This document shows, one piece after another, positions 53,426 to 61,434 of a DNA stretch of 64,000 bases; positions within the stretch are counted from its first letter, which is position 1, and each line of letters starts with the position of its first letter. The translations under genes were made by a program, and so were the position numbers. Origin of the DNA: Actinomyces sp. ZJ308 (GTDB lineage Bacteria > Actinomycetota > Actinomycetes > Actinomycetales > Actinomycetaceae); contig NZ_JAAIJY010000010.1 of the NCBI RefSeq assembly GCF_011752065.1, positions 24,502 through 88,501 on the forward strand, given 5' to 3'. The notes beneath the pieces were generated by a model that saw only the letters and a list, made by a program, of their open reading frames with translations, ran no database searches and was not told where the DNA came from.

Positions 53426-54796
53426 TCACATGGTCAGGCGCTCGTCATGGAGATGAGCGCGTGGAACCCCGACCCGGTGGAGCGTACGACGCATCGCGAT
53501 GACTGCCCGGGGAGGACCGACGATGAAGAACTGCCCGAGGGCCGTCTCACGGTCCTGCAGGATCCGGGTCAGGTCGTCTTCGGTGAAGCGGCGTTCTTGC
53601 ACCGTGACGCGGGCATCATCCCGGTAGGGCGCGACCAGAGCCGTGGCGGCCTCACGATCGACGGGACGCACGCTCCACAGGAGGTGCACCGGCCGACGGC
53701 GCGCGTAGGTCTCGATCATGCTGAGAAGCGGCGCATTGCCCGCCCCCATCCCCACCAGGACGAGCGGACGATCACCGCCGGCCTCGGCGATACGGCCGAA
53801 GCGCCCGTAGGGTCCCTGCATCGCCACACGCGCACCGACAGGAAGCTCCGACAGGGAGCGGGTGAAGTCTCCGAGCTGGCGTATGAGGAAGCTCAAGCGC
53901 TCGGGATCGGCACCGGTCACCGAGAAGGGGTGCCAGTCCCCGGGCGTCCCTTGACGCCACAGGCGTGCCAGCGCCGCACCCCAGGAGCGCGGGACCACCT
54001 TGATGAAGACGACATCGCCCGGCTCCAGCCGGCTCATCGGAGCATCCGGGGCGAGCACGAGCCTGCGCAGGTCGGGGTTGAGACCCTCGTTGACCACGAC
54101 GGTGGCTCGGGGCCGGCGTCGCCGCCAGGCCCACCACGCCCAGGCGATGAGGACCGCCGCGGTGACGACGTCGAGCAGGAGGAGAAAGCCCACGTACCCG
54201 CCGCGCAGCCGAACGAGGAGATGGGCGTGAACCAGGACCATCACCACGATGACGAGGTTGATCCGGTGGAGCCACACCCCCAGGCCGTGGGGCAGCAGAT
54301 GCTCCAGCCAGGAGCGCAGCCTCGCGGCCCCGGGGACGTGGTCGACGATCCACCCCGACAGGAAGAACACCGCCAGGGACACCGTCGCGATCGACAGGTA
54401 CCAGGCCCATATCCCCAGCCGGGCCCCGAGCGGGTCGACCCCGTAGGTGGAACGTTGGTGCAGCCAGGCCAGGACCAGGGCGGCCAGCCCCAGCATCCCG
54501 TGCAGGCCGTAGATGGAGGCGAGTCCCACCCGACGCTCCAGCCACCTCCACCTCAGGGACAGCACGATGGCCAGCAGCCACCAGACGTAGGCGATGATCC
54601 CGAGGGCAACCTCCTGGCGCATGACCAGCGGGCCCACGGCCTGGCTTCCGTAGGCGGCCACCAGGGGCAGAGGAAGCAGGACGGCCACGCCCCACAGTGT
54701 CAGGCGAGCCAGCAGATGCCTCCAGCGCAGCCGGGTGTCGGCGTCGGGCTGCGGCGACGGTGTCGGCTGGGAGTCGCCGGCGGCAGTCCTCGTCAC
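53426..54796 (-). CDS. Membrane ferric-reductase-like flavoprotein (FAD/NAD-binding)
   Basis: The 456-residue protein has six TM helices of the ferric reductase-like domain (about 30-230) with paired histidines on two helices (GLHGMLG and LHQRS; HRINL and VHAHL) that could bind haem. A ferredoxin-NADP+ reductase module follows: FAD-binding WHPFSVTG, MQGPYGRFG and the NAD(P) loop LVLVGMGAGNAPLLSMI. Such proteins move electrons from cytoplasmic NAD(P)H across the membrane. The ATGA overlap with the lipoprotein flavodoxin gene suggests that the flavodoxin receives these electrons outside the cell. Confidence 0.87.
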   Translation of the reverse strand: MTRTAAGDSQPTPSPQPDADTRLRWRHLLARLTLWGVAVLLPLPLVAAYGSQAVGPLVMRQEVALGIIAYVWWLLAIVLSLRWRWLERRVGLASIYGLHGMLGLAALVLAWLHQRSTYGVDPLGARLGIWAWYLSIATVSLAVFFLSGWIVDHVPGAARLRSWLEHLLPHGLGVWLHRINLVIVVMVLVHAHLLVRLRGGYVGFLLLLDVVTAAVLIAWAWWAWRRRRPRATVVVNEGLNPDLRRLVLAPDAPMSRLEPGDVVFIKVVPRSWGAALARLWRQGTPGDWHPFSVTGADPERLSFLIRQLGDFTRSLSELPVGARVAMQGPYGRFGRIAEAGGDRPLVLVGMGAGNAPLLSMIETYARRRPVHLLWSVRPVDREAATALVAPYRDDARVTVQERRFTEDDLTRILQDRETALGQFFIVGPPRAVIAMRRTLHRVGVPRAHLHDERLTM

Positions 54797-55488
54797 AGCC
54801 CCAGTTCCGACAGCCAGGAGGTGACGGCCTGGGGCGCGCCGTCCATCTGGTCGCGTGAGATGGACAGGGCGTGGTCACTCACCGTGGCGCCCGAGGCGGC
54901 GCCGGCAATGGCCTCAGGGGTCCCGGATAGTCCGGAGCCACCGTGGGTGGAGAAGGGGATGATGGTCTTGCCCTTCAAGTCCGTCTGCTCCAGGAAGGTG
55001 TACAGGGGCATCGGGATGTCGGACCACCAGATGGGGTAGCCCAGGAAGATCGTGTCGTAGCTGCTCATGTCCGGCAGCTGCTGGATCTGCGGGCGCGCTT
55101 TGTCGTCCTGCTCCTTCCGCGCCTTGTCGATGAGCTGCTGGTGGTCCAGCGGGTAGGCCTCAACCGTCTCGATCCGTGCCGTCTGCGCCCTGGTGTCCTG
55201 GGCGATGAGCTGGGCGACGTACTGGGTGTTGCCCAGGGCCTGACCGTCCACCACGATGACGGAGTTCTCCTCCTCCTCGGTCAGACCGGTCGTCTTGTCC
55301 GTCTCAGGGACGGAGAAGTAGACGACGATCATGCGTGAGGAGTCGGTTGCGACGGCGACCTGGGAGGTCTTCCCGCGAGGCGTGTCCGACTCGTCCTCCC
55401 GTCCCAGGATCGAGCACCCGCCGATGGCCGCAAGGGCTGCGGCTGAGGACAGGGCGATGAAGGAACGGCGCGCAGTGGGTTGCGACAT
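54793..55488 (-). CDS. Tat-exported lipoprotein flavodoxin
   Basis: The 231-residue protein begins with a twin-arginine signal (TARRSFIAL) and the lipobox IGGC (Cys at about 25), then a flavodoxin fold: MIVVYFSVPE (FMN phosphate loop region), GNTQYVAQLIAQDT, FLGYPIWWSDIPMP and IIPFSTHGGSG. FMN would be loaded before Tat export. Flavodoxins are normally cytoplasmic, so a membrane-anchored extracellular one is notable. The stop overlaps the ferric-reductase-like gene start, and a SnoaL-like gene lies 28 bp upstream. Likely role: an extracytoplasmic electron carrier for reduction of metals, quinones or methionine sulfoxide; this is inferred from context. Confidence 0.85.
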   Translation of the reverse strand: MSQPTARRSFIALSSAAALAAIGGCSILGREDESDTPRGKTSQVAVATDSSRMIVVYFSVPETDKTTGLTEEEENSVIVVDGQALGNTQYVAQLIAQDTRAQTARIETVEAYPLDHQQLIDKARKEQDDKARPQIQQLPDMSSYDTIFLGYPIWWSDIPMPLYTFLEQTDLKGKTIIPFSTHGGSGLSGTPEAIAGAASGATVSDHALSISRDQMDGAPQAVTSWLSELGL

Positions 55489-55516
55489 ATCGGTGATCTC
55501 CAGTTTTCAGAGTGTT

Positions 55517-55945
55517 TCAGAGCGGTCGGGTCTCGCTGATGACGAAGTGCTGCTCGCGGCGGCTGATGAGCCACTTGCCGTCCGTCAGCACAAGGGTGTC
55601 GGTGTACCTGATGCTGTGGTCCGTCAGGACGTCCTTGCCGTCCTGCTCCTGAACCAGAAGGGCCTTGCCGTAGTGAATGTCGGTGGCGGTGTCGCCGTCG
55701 ACGGTGATGACCTGCTGGCCGTTGAAGTGGTAGGCGGTCTTGACCGCAGCCATGGCTCCGCCGAAGAGCTCGACGAGCTTGTCCCGTCCGTCGAACTCCA
55801 TCATGAGGGAGCCGTCGGCGGCGTAGACCTCGACGTGAGCGTCCGCAGTGAAGAGCTTGGCCTGTTCGGCCACGTCGATCTCCAGGATGGCGAAGAGGTC
55901 GATGACCTCGCGGATGGCTTCCTTGTGCTCTAAGAGAGTGGTCAT
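55517..55945 (-). CDS. SnoaL/NTF2-like protein
   Basis: The 142-residue protein forms a single cone-shaped alpha+beta domain: an N-terminal helix pair (IREVIDLFAILEIDVAEQAKLFTADAHVEVY) and strands ending in KWLISRREQHFVIS. The family includes ketosteroid isomerases, hydratases and non-catalytic binders; this member keeps no diagnostic residue set that I can name. It lies between the NmrA-like reductase and the flavodoxin lipoprotein genes in one minus-strand operon. Confidence 0.8.
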   Translation of the reverse strand: MTTLLEHKEAIREVIDLFAILEIDVAEQAKLFTADAHVEVYAADGSLMMEFDGRDKLVELFGGAMAAVKTAYHFNGQQVITVDGDTATDIHYGKALLVQEQDGKDVLTDHSIRYTDTLVLTDGKWLISRREQHFVISETRPL

Positions 55946-55989
55946 GCTGATCCTCAGTTCTCTGTCGTTGGTTTCCTCTGGCGGGTCAG

Positions 55990-56739
55990 TCAGCCGGAGA
56001 AGCGGGCGACGTCGGCCTGGACGCGCTCGGGCTCATCAGCCAGGGGCACGTTGTTCGTGTCGAGCACGCCGTCGAGCGCGCCGGCCTCATCGGCTCGGGT
56101 GGAGGCGAAGAGCGCCTCGAAGTCGGTGACGGGGGAACCGGCGGCGGAGAAGATCTCGACCGTGCGGCGAGCCCCGGAGGGGTTGGTGACGGCCTCCAGG
56201 AGGACCTGGGCGATGTGGCGGCGGTCCACGCCGGGCCGGCCGGTGACGAGATCGCCCTGGCGAAGGTCGATGCGCTGGTCCTCCGGTCCCTGGTAGTCGA
56301 ACCAGCCGGGCCGCACGATCGTGTAGGGGCGGCCTGAGACGCGCAGGAGGCGCTCGGCGCGTCGCTTCCACTCAATGAAGCCGTAGTGGCTCGGCCCCGA
56401 GGAGTGGCTCGTGTTCATGGCGGTCATGAGGCTGATATGAGCGTCGTTGTCGCCCAGCGCGTCGAGAAGAGCGGGAATGGCGGCGTAGAAGCTGCTCCCG
56501 TCCCCGTCCATGTCGCCCCCGTGGGTCAGAACGACGGCGTCGACGTCGCGCACGATCGGACGCAGGTCATCGGCCGAGACCGGGGAGGCCTCGACGACCT
56601 CGACGCCCGCGGGCGGCGAGCGCTCGGCACGGGCGGCGTTGCGACTCTGGGCACGGACGGTGAAACCGCGACTGAGCGCCTCCTCGACGACGACGCGGCC
56701 GACCTGGCCGGTGGAACCGATGACGAGAACCCTGGTCAT
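55990..56739 (-). CDS. NAD(P)H-binding NmrA/atypical SDR protein
   Basis: The 249-residue protein has the N-terminal loop VLVIGSTGQVGRVVVEEAL and follows the pattern of atypical SDRs such as NAD(P)H:quinone-type reductases and NmrA sensors. LTHGGDMDGDG, YGFIEWKRRAERLLRVSG and YTIVRPGWFDYQGP are present; the YxxxxxK arrangement (YGFIEWK) could serve as the catalytic pair. It leads the four-gene redox operon ending at 53426. A possible MarR/HxlR operator lies in the spacer shared with the divergent MarR gene. Confidence 0.85.
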   Translation of the reverse strand: MTRVLVIGSTGQVGRVVVEEALSRGFTVRAQSRNAARAERSPPAGVEVVEASPVSADDLRPIVRDVDAVVLTHGGDMDGDGSSFYAAIPALLDALGDNDAHISLMTAMNTSHSSGPSHYGFIEWKRRAERLLRVSGRPYTIVRPGWFDYQGPEDQRIDLRQGDLVTGRPGVDRRHIAQVLLEAVTNPSGARRTVEIFSAAGSPVTDFEALFASTRADEAGALDGVLDTNNVPLADEPERVQADVARFSG

Positions 56740-57063
56740 GAATGACTCCGTTCGCGGTAGAGGACGAAAGTACGCGGAGCAGCTTGAGCGACGGAACCGA
56801 ACGCGGCCACCACTGTCCCTGCGCAGCAGCTGGGCACGTCTTGTCGGACAGAGCGCGGATTCTCATCATTCTGCCGGTTCGTCCTGCACTGAACCAGGCA
56901 CCAGTAGTGCCATGATGCAGGCCACTTATCTCAGTGGTTTCCCAGGATCGATCGATCTAGTTCGAATTTCGTACTAACTGCGTACGGTGTTCAGTGAAGG
57001 TCACCTCAGGCATCCTCACGGCGGAGCGCCTTCACTGCGGAGAAGCGAGCCCAGGAGAGTCCC
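56740..57063. promoter_or_regulatory. Divergent spacer with a CGTAC palindrome
   Basis: This 324-bp spacer holds the promoters of the redox operon and of the QOR remnant/MarR unit. CGTACTAACTGCGTACG at 56970-56986 is an inverted repeat (CGTAC, 7-nt centre, GTACG) of the kind bound by MarR/HxlR-type dimers. No gene is seen in the spacer. Confidence 0.5.
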
Positions 57064-57300
57064 ATGAGTCGGATGCTTCAGCACCAGAGGTTCGGCGGCC
57101 CCGATGTTCTGGAGGAGTTCGAGGTGGCGGCGTCGCTGGGGGTCGCCGCGCAAACCACCTGCGGGGCGTTCAGGCGACTGGACTTGCAGGCCGACGACGT
57201 CGTCGTCATCAGCGCCGCCGCCGGCGGCGTGGGCTCTCTCGCCGTGCAGGTCGCCGCCAGCCGAGGGTCACGTGAACGGCAAGCTCGTTGTCAGCGTGCG
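57064..57300 (+). pseudogene. Decayed quinone oxidoreductase (zinc-type alcohol dehydrogenase family)
   Basis: The first 20 codons (QRFGGPDVLEEFEV) match the start of NADPH:quinone reductases. The frame then jumps to AASLGVAAQTTCGAF and VVVISAAAGGVGSLAVQVAASRG, the nucleotide-binding core, skipping roughly 100 residues. After a frameshift near 57260 the C-terminal EGHVNGKLVVSV appears in another frame. Two deletions and a frameshift make an active product impossible. Confidence 0.75.
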
Positions 57301-57353
57301 CCGACAAGTGCTTGGCGTCGACAGCGAGGACCGCGCTGCAAGAGGAGGGTCAT

Positions 57354-57803
57354 GTGGGGCAACCGCTTCACGATCAGCGCCTGATTCGGGCGCTGCGCGT
57401 CATGAACAGCGAGCTGGCCGCCAGCAACCGCGCCGTTGCAGGCCGACTGGGGCTCAATGAGAGCGACCTGGCCGTCCTGGACATTCTGCACCGGGAGGGC
57501 CCGCAAACACCGACCGCGCTGGCTCGTCGCACGAGGATGGCAACGACCACGATGGCCAGCGTCCTGAGGCGATTGAGCCACAACGGATGGATCGAACGCC
57601 GCCCCAACAAGAAGGACTTGCGGTCCTTCACCATTCAGGTGGCCAGTGCGGACCGGCTGGCCACGGTGTTCCGTCCTGCGAACGAGCGACTGACTGCGCT
57701 GGTTCAGGCCTGGCCCGCTCCCCAGGTCGATCAGCTGGTCACCTTCCTCGAGGAGGCAACGGCGGTGATCCGTGAGTCAGCGGACCGACTCGCCACCGAC
57801 TGA
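57354..57803 (+). CDS. MarR-family transcriptional regulator
   Basis: The 149-residue winged-helix regulator reads RALRVMNSELAASNRAVAGRLGLNESDLAVLDIL, then the recognition part TPTALARRTRMATTTMASVLRRLSHNGWIERRPNKKDLRSF and a C-terminal dimerisation helix. GTG 57354 is preferred because AGGAGGG ends 4 nt before it; the longer frame to 57288 runs into QOR debris. It probably controls the divergent four-gene redox operon and once controlled the decayed quinone reductase. Confidence 0.85.
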   Translation: MGQPLHDQRLIRALRVMNSELAASNRAVAGRLGLNESDLAVLDILHREGPQTPTALARRTRMATTTMASVLRRLSHNGWIERRPNKKDLRSFTIQVASADRLATVFRPANERLTALVQAWPAPQVDQLVTFLEEATAVIRESADRLATD

Positions 57804-57807
57804 AACA

Positions 57808-58101
57808 TCAGGCTGCATAGACGTCCTCTACATTCTGCAACATCGACGCCTTGAAATAAGGATTCTTAACCGACTCCGCAACGATCAGGTCAATCTTCCT
57901 GCCGAAGATCCTCGTCAGCTCATCCCGCAGACCGAAGAAATCGGCAAATCGATCCTCACGCCCTGCTTGGAAGTCAACAAGAAAATCGATGTCGCTGGCG
58001 TGGGGATCGAAACGATCGGTCAGCACTGAGCCGAAAATACGCAGTCGAGCAACACCGAACCGGGCGCACGCCGCCGACAGCGCTTGAGCATCAATCGCCA
58101 C
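57808..58101 (-). CDS. MNT-type nucleotidyltransferase (MntA-like), no HEPN partner
   Basis: The 97-residue protein has the minimal nucleotidyltransferase core: FGSVLTDRFDPHASDIDFLVDF, with the GS motif and the paired catalytic aspartates. In HEPN/MNT systems this enzyme neutralises the HEPN RNase by adding AMP. No HEPN gene is adjacent on either side, so it is an orphan or a remnant of a toxin-antitoxin pair. GTG 58101 is chosen from family length; the frame opens to 58149. Confidence 0.78.
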   Translation of the reverse strand: MAIDAQALSAACARFGVARLRIFGSVLTDRFDPHASDIDFLVDFQAGREDRFADFFGLRDELTRIFGRKIDLIVAESVKNPYFKASMLQNVEDVYAA

Positions 58102-58208
58102 TCTTGCAGAGACTAGCAAAGCAACACTCAAACGCAGACCTGTTTGCAACCAAGGGCTGCAGACACTTTAACGTTCACCACTTCCAGCCCCCACCTTAAC
58201 AACCAAAC

Positions 58209-58895
58209 TCATATGGCTAGTTCATACATATCGCCACGGTAGAGCGCCACCGTACGCTCAAGATTTTGCCCGCCCGAGACCTGTGCAGTGACAATAGTCT
58301 GCAGACATGGAGCAGCGGGCGCCACCTCGAGCAGTTCCGCCTCAGACGCACTGGGGAGTCGAGAGGACACGACGATACCAGTGCGCTCAATCTCTAGCTC
58401 ATAGTGCCGCTCAATCAACTCATACAGCGACCCAGTCAGGTCACACCCAAGAATCTGAGGCAGGATTGCCGCATTAAGGACCGCAACCTCGAACCCGATA
58501 GGCACCCCGTCCCCCAATCGCACACGCCGCACTTCGGCCACGAAGCCGCTTTCATTGATGTCAAAGAACTCGCGCTCCACCTCATCCACAGGAGGCCGCA
58601 GACTGGCTGAAACCAGCCGACTACCCGCTTGCCGCCCGGATGCTTGCAGCGCCTCGGTGAACGAGGTTGACAGTCGCGCCATCTTTGTCACACGAGAACG
58701 CGCCACAAAGGTGCCTTTCCCAGGAACGCCATATAGTTGACCGCTCTCCGTAAGAATTTGCAGGGCACGACGCACCGTCATCGTCGACGCACCGAATCGC
58801 CGGGCCAGCTCCTTCTCAGTGGGAAGCTGCACCCCAGGGCCAGCCTCAACCGCCATCTCCGAGATCGCCTCACGGATGAGCTCATACTTATGCAC
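58209..58895 (-). CDS. GntR/HutC-family regulator of the amino-sugar island
   Basis: The 228-residue regulator has an N-terminal winged helix (LPTEKELARRFGASTMTVRRALQILTESGQLYGVPGKGTFVA) and a C-terminal UTRA ligand domain (FVAEVRRVRLGDGVPIGFEVAVLN, GDMYELAI). HutC-type repressors sense sugar phosphates or amino acids. GGAGGGG precedes its GTG start. It is divergent from the ROK-MFS-hydrolase-NanE operon, and two near-identical palindromes lie between them, so it should repress both units. Codon use is less GC-biased than in the backbone. Confidence 0.88.
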   Translation of the reverse strand: MHKYELIREAISEMAVEAGPGVQLPTEKELARRFGASTMTVRRALQILTESGQLYGVPGKGTFVARSRVTKMARLSTSFTEALQASGRQAGSRLVSASLRPPVDEVEREFFDINESGFVAEVRRVRLGDGVPIGFEVAVLNAAILPQILGCDLTGSLYELIERHYELEIERTGIVVSSRLPSASEAELLEVAPAAPCLQTIVTAQVSGGQNLERTVALYRGDMYELAI

Positions 58896-58959
58896 GGACC
58901 CCTCCAGCTTTAAACAAGTTGTTCACAACCACTCTAGGACGGGTGTACCATCGAGCCAA

Positions 58960-58993
58960 TCACCCTATGGTTAAGTAGATTACCATATGGTGA
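58960..58993. promoter_or_regulatory. Twin GntR operators
   Basis: TCACCCTATGGTTA (58960-58973) and TTACCATATGGTGA (58980-58993) fit TnACCnTATGGTnA. They are 20 bp apart, on the same face of the helix. The second contains the perfect palindrome ACCATATGGT. They lie in the divergent spacer between the GntR gene and the ROK operon. Confidence 0.7.
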
Positions 58994-59077
58994 CTTGCTA
59001 GGCCCTAAGACCTAGTAACCGCGAGATCTTGCCCTCTGACCCCGCGGATTGGACCAGCTCAAAGGAGAGTGAGTTTC

Positions 59078-60076
59078 ATGCAGTCCCCACTGCATCAGGG
59101 CGATCACAGCATCCCACACGACGTCATCGCACTAGACATCGGCGGCACCAAGATCAACGCAGCCCTGGTGCGTATCAGCAGGAACGACGCTGAGATCATC
59201 GAGACTTCGACGACACCGACCGTCACATCAGACGGCAGCGGCGGCGTCCTTGCAGCAGCCGTCCGAGTGGCTAAGGACGTACTTGCGACCCATCCGGACA
59301 CGCGCCTTGAAGCCGTGGGCATGTCCGCAGGCGGAGTCATCGACTCCACCCTCGGCGTCGTGACTCATGCCACCGAGACCATCCCCGGATGGAAAGGTGC
59401 GAACCTGGCAGAGCCTTTCACCGCCGAGTTCTCAGTTCCGTTCCGAGCGTTGAACGATGCCCACGCACATGGCCTGGGCGAGGCTCTCTTCGGAGCCGGC
59501 CGTGACCACCGCTCAATGATGATGGTCGCCGTCGGCACTGGGATAGGCGGCAGCATCGTGACCGACGGACACCTCCTGCAAGGATCTCACGGCGCAGCAG
59601 GGCACATCGGGCACATCGGCGTCAGTGAGGCCGAAGATCTGGAGTGCACTTGCGGACGCACCGGGCACATTGAAGGGCTAGCCTCGGGGCCTGGGATCCT
59701 GCGTATCGCAGCCAGGCTGAATGCCGGCGATGAGGCAACAAAGGACGGCAAAAGCCTGGCAAAAGCCGCAGAAGCAGGAAACACCGCCGCGCAGGAGGCC
59801 TACCGCATCGCTGGATTCGCGACTGGCAAAGTCATCGGCAGCCTGCTCAACACCATCGACGTTGACTTAGTCACTCTTGCAGGAGGCGTCACCGAGGCCT
59901 ACAGCGGGTGGCTCGATGCACTGAGACAAGGCGTCGCCCATGACGCCATGGACGTCGTTGCCGATACACCCATCACCACCGCGACCCGCGGATCTCATGC
60001 AGCGCTATTGGGCGCTGCTGCATTCGCCCTGGACTCCGTGACGTCGGAGATCCCCGCTGAAGGGATGGAGGCCTGA
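59078..60076 (+). CDS. nanK: ROK-family sugar kinase, probable N-acetylmannosamine kinase
   Basis: The 332-residue kinase has the phosphate loop ALDIGGTKINAALV, the catalytic-region VAVGTGIGGSIV, and the ROK signature with zinc ligands GAAGHIGHIGVSEAEDLECTCGRTGHIEGLASG (two Cys visible). ROK kinases phosphorylate free hexoses or amino sugars. Pairing with nanE in the same operon makes ManNAc 6-phosphorylation the best guess; glucokinase activity is an alternative. ATG 59078 is chosen because AAAGGAG lies 10 nt upstream, while the GTG at 59069 is too close to it. The MFS gene starts 2 bp after the stop. Confidence 0.85.
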   Translation: MQSPLHQGDHSIPHDVIALDIGGTKINAALVRISRNDAEIIETSTTPTVTSDGSGGVLAAAVRVAKDVLATHPDTRLEAVGMSAGGVIDSTLGVVTHATETIPGWKGANLAEPFTAEFSVPFRALNDAHAHGLGEALFGAGRDHRSMMMVAVGTGIGGSIVTDGHLLQGSHGAAGHIGHIGVSEAEDLECTCGRTGHIEGLASGPGILRIAARLNAGDEATKDGKSLAKAAEAGNTAAQEAYRIAGFATGKVIGSLLNTIDVDLVTLAGGVTEAYSGWLDALRQGVAHDAMDVVADTPITTATRGSHAALLGAAAFALDSVTSEIPAEGMEA

Positions 60077-60078
60077 CA

Positions 60079-61434
60079 ATGGCATCGTCTGGAACCCGAA
60101 ACGGCCACGTCATCTGGGCCACGTCCATCATCGCACTGGGTGGTCTGCTCTTCGGCTACGACACCGGAGTCATCTCCGGAGCGTTACCCGCAATGACCGA
60201 TTACTTCGGACTTACGCCCTTCACCTCAGGCGTCGTCGTCTCCTCCCTCACTGTCGGCGCCGCACTCGGAGCAATGTCCTCGGGGCGTCTGTCCGATAAG
60301 TTCGGACGCCGCCCCGTCCTCCTAGCAGCCTCCGTAGTATTCGTCCTCGGTTCATTGATGGCCGCCTTCTCGACATCAGTACCGATCATGGTGGTCTCCA
60401 GAGTCATCCTTGGCCTGGCAGTGGGGTGCGCCTCCAGCATCGTCCCCGTGTTCATCTCCGAACTCGCCCCCGCAGATCTGCGAGGTAGGCTCGTCAGCCT
60501 GAACCAGCTGATGATCGTCTCCGGCATTATGTTCGCTTATCTATCCAACTACGCTCTTGCCGGAATCAACCAGGACTGGCGATGGATGATAGGTCTGGCC
60601 GTGGTCCCCTCTCTTCTCCTGGGCATCGGTGTCTTCAGCCTGGCAGAGTCACCTCGCTGGCTCGCTATCAACGGTCGTGCCGATAAGGCGCGGCAAGTGC
60701 TGGAGAAGTTCCGCACTCCGGAAGAAGTCCAGAAAGAACTCGAGGACATTCGATCCAATGACCAGAGCAGCCAGTCCGATGGGTGGAAGGCGCTGCTCGA
60801 TCCTCGACTGCGTCACGTACTGATCGCAGGCGTTGGCTTGCAGATCCTGGGACAGCTTACCGGCGTCAACGCCGTGGTCTACTACGCGCCATCCATCTTC
60901 GAAAGCGCTGGCCTCGGTGCCTCCTCGGCTCTTCTGGCCACAGTGGGTGTTGGAGTCATCAATCTTATCTTCACGGTCATCGGCATGGGTCTGGTCGACA
61001 AGATCGGCCGCACCAAGCTGCTTGCGGCGGGAGCCGCAGGACAAGCGATCTGCTTGGCTATCTTCGCCTTGCTCCTTATGGGGGGTATCAAGTCCGGCGC
61101 CACCTCCTTCATCGGCGTCGCCTGTATCTTCCTCTACATCGCTGCCGTCGCCGTCGGCCTGGACATCGTTGTCTTCATCATTCCCTCCGAGCTCTATCCA
61201 CTAAGAATCCGTGCCACCGCTATGAGCCTGACCACCGGAGTGAACTGGACGCTGAGCTTCATCGTCTCATTGACCTTCCTCAGCCTCTTCGAGGCACTCG
61301 GTGGCGTGGGCACCTTCGGGATCTACGCTGTAGCAACGGCGCTCTTGGCCGTCTTCGCACTCAAGGTTATTCCTGAGACGCAGGGTAAGACTCTTGAGGA
61401 CATTGAGCGCGAGTACGTCAGGAGAGAAGCATGA
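60079..61434 (+). CDS. MFS sugar porter (SP family)
   Basis: The 451-residue, 12-TM proton-coupled sugar transporter has the SP-family signatures: FGYDTGVISGALP in TM1, GRLSDKFGRRPVL in loop 2-3, PVFISELAPADLRGRLVSLNQ, the binding helix QILGQLTGVNAVVYYAP, and the C-terminal VIPETQGKTLEDIE. The relatives carry glucose, xylose, arabinose or inositol. Inside this operon it is predicted to import the amino sugar or its derivative used by the kinase and NanE. It is coupled to the next gene by an ATGA overlap. Confidence 0.9.
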   Translation: MASSGTRNGHVIWATSIIALGGLLFGYDTGVISGALPAMTDYFGLTPFTSGVVVSSLTVGAALGAMSSGRLSDKFGRRPVLLAASVVFVLGSLMAAFSTSVPIMVVSRVILGLAVGCASSIVPVFISELAPADLRGRLVSLNQLMIVSGIMFAYLSNYALAGINQDWRWMIGLAVVPSLLLGIGVFSLAESPRWLAINGRADKARQVLEKFRTPEEVQKELEDIRSNDQSSQSDGWKALLDPRLRHVLIAGVGLQILGQLTGVNAVVYYAPSIFESAGLGASSALLATVGVGVINLIFTVIGMGLVDKIGRTKLLAAGAAGQAICLAIFALLLMGGIKSGATSFIGVACIFLYIAAVAVGLDIVVFIIPSELYPLRIRATAMSLTTGVNWTLSFIVSLTFLSLFEALGGVGTFGIYAVATALLAVFALKVIPETQGKTLEDIEREYVRREA

